DNA of 64,000 nt from Trichocoleus desertorum ATA4-8-CV12 (GTDB lineage Bacteria; Cyanobacteriota; Cyanobacteriia; FACHB-46): positions 168,890 to 232,889 of the forward strand of contig JAHHIL010000004.1 in the NCBI GenBank assembly GCA_019358975.1, given 5' to 3'. The position numbers were made by a program, and so were the translations under genes. This document shows positions 60,782 to 64,000 of the stretch, piece by piece. The notes beneath the pieces are model-generated. The model was not told the origin of the DNA and made no database searches. It worked only from the letters and a program-made list of their open reading frames with translations. Positions within the stretch are counted from its first letter, which is position 1; every line of letters begins with the position of its first letter.

Positions 60782-63511
60782 ATGAAGCCCTTGAAGAGAG
60801 TTACCTCTGAATTGGTTGGTTTAGCGGTAGACGATCGCGAACCCATCCACATCATTGGTCAAATCCAGCCTCATGGATTACTCTTGGCCTTACACGAGCC
60901 AGACCTCACGATTACCCATCTCAGCGAGAACACTCAAGGGTATTTTGGCCTAGCTTCAGAGTCCTTACTGGGTCAGCCATTATCACACATCTTTACTGGT
61001 GAAACAGTCGAGTCCATTACTGCGCTATTACAAAACGAGTCGGACACTTCTAATCCCTTTGCTATTAGCCTAAAATTGCCACCCCTTTCCGATTCCTCTA
61101 GCCCGCAAGAAGCAGCCTTTTTAGCCACAATGCATCGGAATGCTCAGGCGATCGTTCTGGAATTAGAACCCATGCCATCAGCTAACCCGATTGAATCGGG
61201 CGAATTTTATAGTCAATTGACTAGGGCTTTGGTCAACATCAAACAAGCCTCAACCCTCACAGAGCTGTTTCAGAATGTAGCGAAAGAAGTTCGCAAGGTG
61301 ATTCAGTTCGATCGCGTCATGATCTATCGTTTTGATACCGACCACAGCGGTATTGTCGTAGCAGAGGAACTGAGTTCTGAATTAGAAAGTTATTTAGGCT
61401 TGCGCTATCCTGCTGCCGACATTCCCTCTGTCGCCAGAGATTTATTTACTCGCAAGTGGCTGCGAGTCATTCCCGATGTGAATTACCAACCTGTCAATCT
61501 AGTAGCGGCGGAAACTGTTGATGCTCCTCTTGATCTCAGTCAATCAGGATTGCGGGGCGTCTCTCCCTGCCACCTAGAATATCTACGAAACATGGGCGTT
61601 TCTGCCTCCATGTCCATCCCACTCATTGATCAAAATCAATTATGGGGATTAGTGGCTTGTCATCACTACAGCCCAAAGCTGGTGGGATATGAAACGCGGC
61701 GGGTATGTGAGTTACTAGGACAATTAGTCTCTGTCGAGTTAGTTTTGCAGCAAGAGCGAGAGCTGCAAAACTATCGGGAGCAAATTAGACGCATTGAGGA
61801 AGGATTTAGGCAAGACCTGCTGAAGTACCCTAACCGCATTGATACTGTCCTCAAGCGAAACCAAGCAGCTCTCTTAAATTTAGTTCAGGCGCAGGGAGTC
61901 GCGATCGCCCTAGGCAACCAGGCAATTTTGGTCGGTCAAACCCCTACCCATGAGCAAGTTCAAAACCTACTGACTTGGTTGCTCACAGACAAAAAACAGG
62001 AAGTATTTTACACAGATAGTTTGGTGGAAGAATATCCAGCAGCAGAAGTCTACAAAAAGCAAGCTAGCGGCATCTTGTCAATTTCCATTATGGTGAGACA
62101 TACGTCTTACCACATCATCTGGTTTAGACCAGAGCAAAGCTATACCGTTAACTGGGCTGGAAATCCTAGTGATGCTTTATCACTCAGCAATGAGGGAGTA
62201 GTTCGGCTCTCTCCTAGAGGGTCATTCGAGCTGTGGAAAGAGTTGGTCCAAGATCATTCCTTGCCCTGGGAGTCGCTAGAGATTGAAGCTGCTCAAGAAT
62301 TAAGGCATAGTCTCCTAATTGCAGCTCTGGAGTCTTCCCAAACCGCTCTCCGAGAAGCTGCGGCCCAAGCAGAAAAAGCGAATCAAGCCAAAAGTGAGTT
62401 TCTCACCAACATGAGCCACGAAATTCGTACTCCCATGAACGCAATTTTGGGCTTTACTCAATTGCTAGAAGGAACATCCCTAGACGAACAGCAGCAAGAG
62501 TATATTCAATCTATTACTCATGGCGGTGAAAGCCTGCTAGCCATTATTAATGACATTCTTGATCTGTCTAAGTTGGAAGCTGGAGAACTCAAACTTAGCT
62601 CCACCAAGTTTGCGCTGCGGACTGTCATTAGAGATCTAATTAATCTGTTTCAGCCGCAGGCTGATGCTAAAGGTTTATCTCTGATTACTAGCATTGCGCC
62701 AGACATTCCTCAAGGGTTGGTCGGTCCAGTCGATCGTCTGCAACAAGTGCTGACTAACCTCATCCGTAACGCCATCAAGTTTACAGCTGCTGGGAAAGTA
62801 ATTCTCAAAGTTGAGCACCGGGAGCAGTCCGAAGAAGATGGCACAGTTACTTTACACTTCAGTGTGCAAGATACGGGTGTAGGGCTGGCTCCAGAAGATC
62901 AATCTAGAGTTTTTGAACCCTTTACTCAAGTTGAAACCTCAGCTACCCGACAATATGAAGGCACAGGGCTAGGACTCACTATCTGCCGAAAAATTGTGCG
63001 TCTGATGGGAGGAGAAATTGGGGTTGAAAGTGCTTTAGGCAAAGGGGCCACTTTTTGGTTCACTGCTGCTTTAGAACTAGCGCCCCTACAATCCCAAGAC
63101 CTAGTGGCTCAAAACTTGAGCCATTTCAGCACCTCTGCGACCTTTACTACAAGAATCCTAGTGGTGGAAGATACACCGCTGAATCAGTTGCTCACTATCA
63201 AAATGCTACAAAAGTTAGGCTATCAACCCGATGCAGTGAGTGATGGACAAGAAGCCTTAGATCAACTCGCTACAAACTCCTATGACATCGTCCTTATGGA
63301 CTGCCAAATGCCTGTCCTAGACGGTTATGAGGCGACTCGGCGATTGCGCCAGCGAGAACACCAGCAACATCTCCCCATTGTTATTGGTGTGACTGCCTAT
63401 GCCATGGTTGGCGACCAGGAAAAGTGTCTAGCAGCTGGTATGGATGATTACCTCAGTAAACCAATCAAACTGAAAGATTTAAGTGCCCTCTTAGATCGCT
63501 GGTCCCACTAA
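60782..63511 (+). CDS. Phytochrome hybrid histidine kinase (PAS-GAF-PHY-HisKA-HATPase-REC)
   Basis: A 909-residue red/far-red photoreceptor. PAS (about 15-120: [20 protein letters not shown]), GAF (145-320) with [24 protein letters not shown] (the family PASDIP) and Cys263 in [20 protein letters not shown], then PHY to about 515. The Cys in P-C-H-L is the Cph1-type attachment site for phycocyanobilin; the N-terminal Cys of bacteriophytochromes is absent (DDREPIH). HisKA carries His546 ([16 protein letters not shown]), HATPase has [10 protein letters not shown], and a C-terminal receiver has Asp840 ([15 protein letters not shown]). It likely phosphorylates itself and passes phosphate on; output may involve the Rcp1-type regulator at 15.1 kb or others (inference). 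Confidence 0.94.
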   Translation: MKPLKRVTSELVGLAVDDREPIHIIGQIQPHGLLLALHEPDLTITHLSENTQGYFGLASESLLGQPLSHIFTGETVESITALLQNESDTSNPFAISLKLPPLSDSSSPQEAAFLATMHRNAQAIVLELEPMPSANPIESGEFYSQLTRALVNIKQASTLTELFQNVAKEVRKVIQFDRVMIYRFDTDHSGIVVAEELSSELESYLGLRYPAADIPSVARDLFTRKWLRVIPDVNYQPVNLVAAETVDAPLDLSQSGLRGVSPCHLEYLRNMGVSASMSIPLIDQNQLWGLVACHHYSPKLVGYETRRVCELLGQLVSVELVLQQERELQNYREQIRRIEEGFRQDLLKYPNRIDTVLKRNQAALLNLVQAQGVAIALGNQAILVGQTPTHEQVQNLLTWLLTDKKQEVFYTDSLVEEYPAAEVYKKQASGILSISIMVRHTSYHIIWFRPEQSYTVNWAGNPSDALSLSNEGVVRLSPRGSFELWKELVQDHSLPWESLEIEAAQELRHSLLIAALESSQTALREAAAQAEKANQAKSEFLTNMSHEIRTPMNAILGFTQLLEGTSLDEQQQEYIQSITHGGESLLAIINDILDLSKLEAGELKLSSTKFALRTVIRDLINLFQPQADAKGLSLITSIAPDIPQGLVGPVDRLQQVLTNLIRNAIKFTAAGKVILKVEHREQSEEDGTVTLHFSVQDTGVGLAPEDQSRVFEPFTQVETSATRQYEGTGLGLTICRKIVRLMGGEIGVESALGKGATFWFTAALELAPLQSQDLVAQNLSHFSTSATFTTRILVVEDTPLNQLLTIKMLQKLGYQPDAVSDGQEALDQLATNSYDIVLMDCQMPVLDGYEATRRLRQREHQQHLPIVIGVTAYAMVGDQEKCLAAGMDDYLSKPIKLKDLSALLDRWSH

Positions 63512-63583
63512 AGATGCTAGTCCGCCCAGGAGTCATGACGAGTTAGGAAAAGAATATTTCCCTACTTACCTGTGAATTCAACA

Positions 63584-63620
63584 AAAGAGCAGAGTTTACG
63601 TTATGTAACCTCTGCTCTTT
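63584..63620. terminator. Bidirectional terminator between phytochrome gene and rRNA operon
   Basis: An 11-bp perfect stem (AAAGAGCAGAG/CTCTGCTCTTT) encloses 15 bases. On the + strand it follows the phytochrome stop by 72 bases and ends in TTTCT; on the - strand it follows the 5S gene by 13 bases and ends in TTTTG. It probably ends both transcripts. Confidence 0.8.
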
Positions 63621-63633
63621 CTATCTTAGTATT

Positions 63634-63752
63634 GCCCTGGCATCGAGCTATTGTCCCGTGGGGCTACCCCCAAAGTATCGTCGCCGCTGCAGCGTTTCAC
63701 CTCTGAGTTCGGGATGGGTCAGTGTGGTTCCACCGCGCCATGAACACCAGGA
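63634..63752 (-). rRNA. rrf: 5S ribosomal RNA
   Basis: The - strand reads TCCTGGTGTTCATGGCGCGG at its start and CAATAGCTCGATGCCAGGG near its end, with the conserved CCATCCCGAACTC and GATACTTTGGGGG segments of cyanobacterial 5S rRNA. Terminal bases UCCUGG and CCAGGG pair. Ends are set by pairing and may be off by a base or two. A 60-codon frame across this gene and the spacer is not a protein. Confidence 0.93.
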
Positions 63753-63823
63753 ATACTGTCTCAAGTTCAAAACCTTGAAGGCTGCATAGTCCCTTGTCTC
63801 TTCATTCACCAACGTTTGCTTTG

Positions 63824-64000
<177 letters not shown>

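Overview
The window is chromosomal DNA of a cyanobacterium. The octamer GCGATCGC (HIP1) and GCGATCG cores recur throughout, and the gene set is typical of the phylum: ferredoxin-thioredoxin reductase catalytic chain, PS II S4-domain protein, fused PyrF-PyrE, Rcp1-type regulator, ethylene-receptor-like kinase, phytochrome, DUF1822, DUF2949 and GUN4-domain proteins. Gene content points to a fairly large genome rich in signalling and conflict proteins; the genus cannot be fixed from the sequence alone.

Layout. 1-6 kb: truncated N-acylglucosamine 2-epimerase gene, prmA, an ABCD/SbmA-type transporter, a GNAT acetyltransferase, a small membrane protein and an RlmI-like methyltransferase. 6-10 kb: an orphan antitoxin-like gene beside a probable decayed HNH partner, then a 1169-residue LRR-Roc-COR (Roco) GTPase whose LRRs are almost perfect 69-bp tandem repeats. 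10-18 kb: ABC1 kinase, mannose-1-phosphate guanylyltransferase, and a three-gene signalling operon (ethylene-receptor-like kinase, Rcp1-like regulator, REC-PAS kinase). 18-24 kb: PrcB-like lipoprotein, SpoIID-domain protein, then a mobile-element patch with a tnpB interrupted by an amber codon, a divergent 42-residue ribbon-helix-helix gene, right-end hairpins and a candidate structured RNA. 24-31 kb: ordinary cyanobacterial genes and a channel-like gene fragment.

31-38 kb is the most interesting block: six tightly spaced + strand genes encoding a PspA/IM30-like coiled-coil protein, a membrane-anchored type 1 substrate-binding (Peripla_BP_6-type) protein, a papain/C39-like cysteine peptidase candidate, a sigma-70-like factor, a DUF1822 protein, and a CHAT protease joined through a hydrophobic segment to a second copy of the same binding module. 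It reads as a sensor-protease-transcription system. 38-43 kb: msrA, an HPF/cold-shock fusion, two small conserved proteins, a GUN4-domain receptor-like gene broken by an in-frame TAG, and a small companion sharing its repeat module. 42-49 kb: SH3-domain protein, LptF/G-LptB-LptA genes, DUF309, ftrC, DUF58 and a cysteine-repeat secreted protein. 49-60 kb: dxs with a clear terminator, a STAND NTPase overlapping a DUF433 gene, a cytochrome b/molybdopterin oxidoreductase pair, pyrFE, and a Cache-HAMP-GGDEF diguanylate cyclase. 60-64 kb: a phytochrome hybrid kinase converging on the 3' end of an rRNA operon (23S and 5S on the - strand).

Histidine kinases, the CHAT operon, Roco, STAND and GUN4 proteins make this an unusually sensory and conflict-rich stretch, mixed with housekeeping genes. 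All functional calls come from reading motifs; no database search was run.
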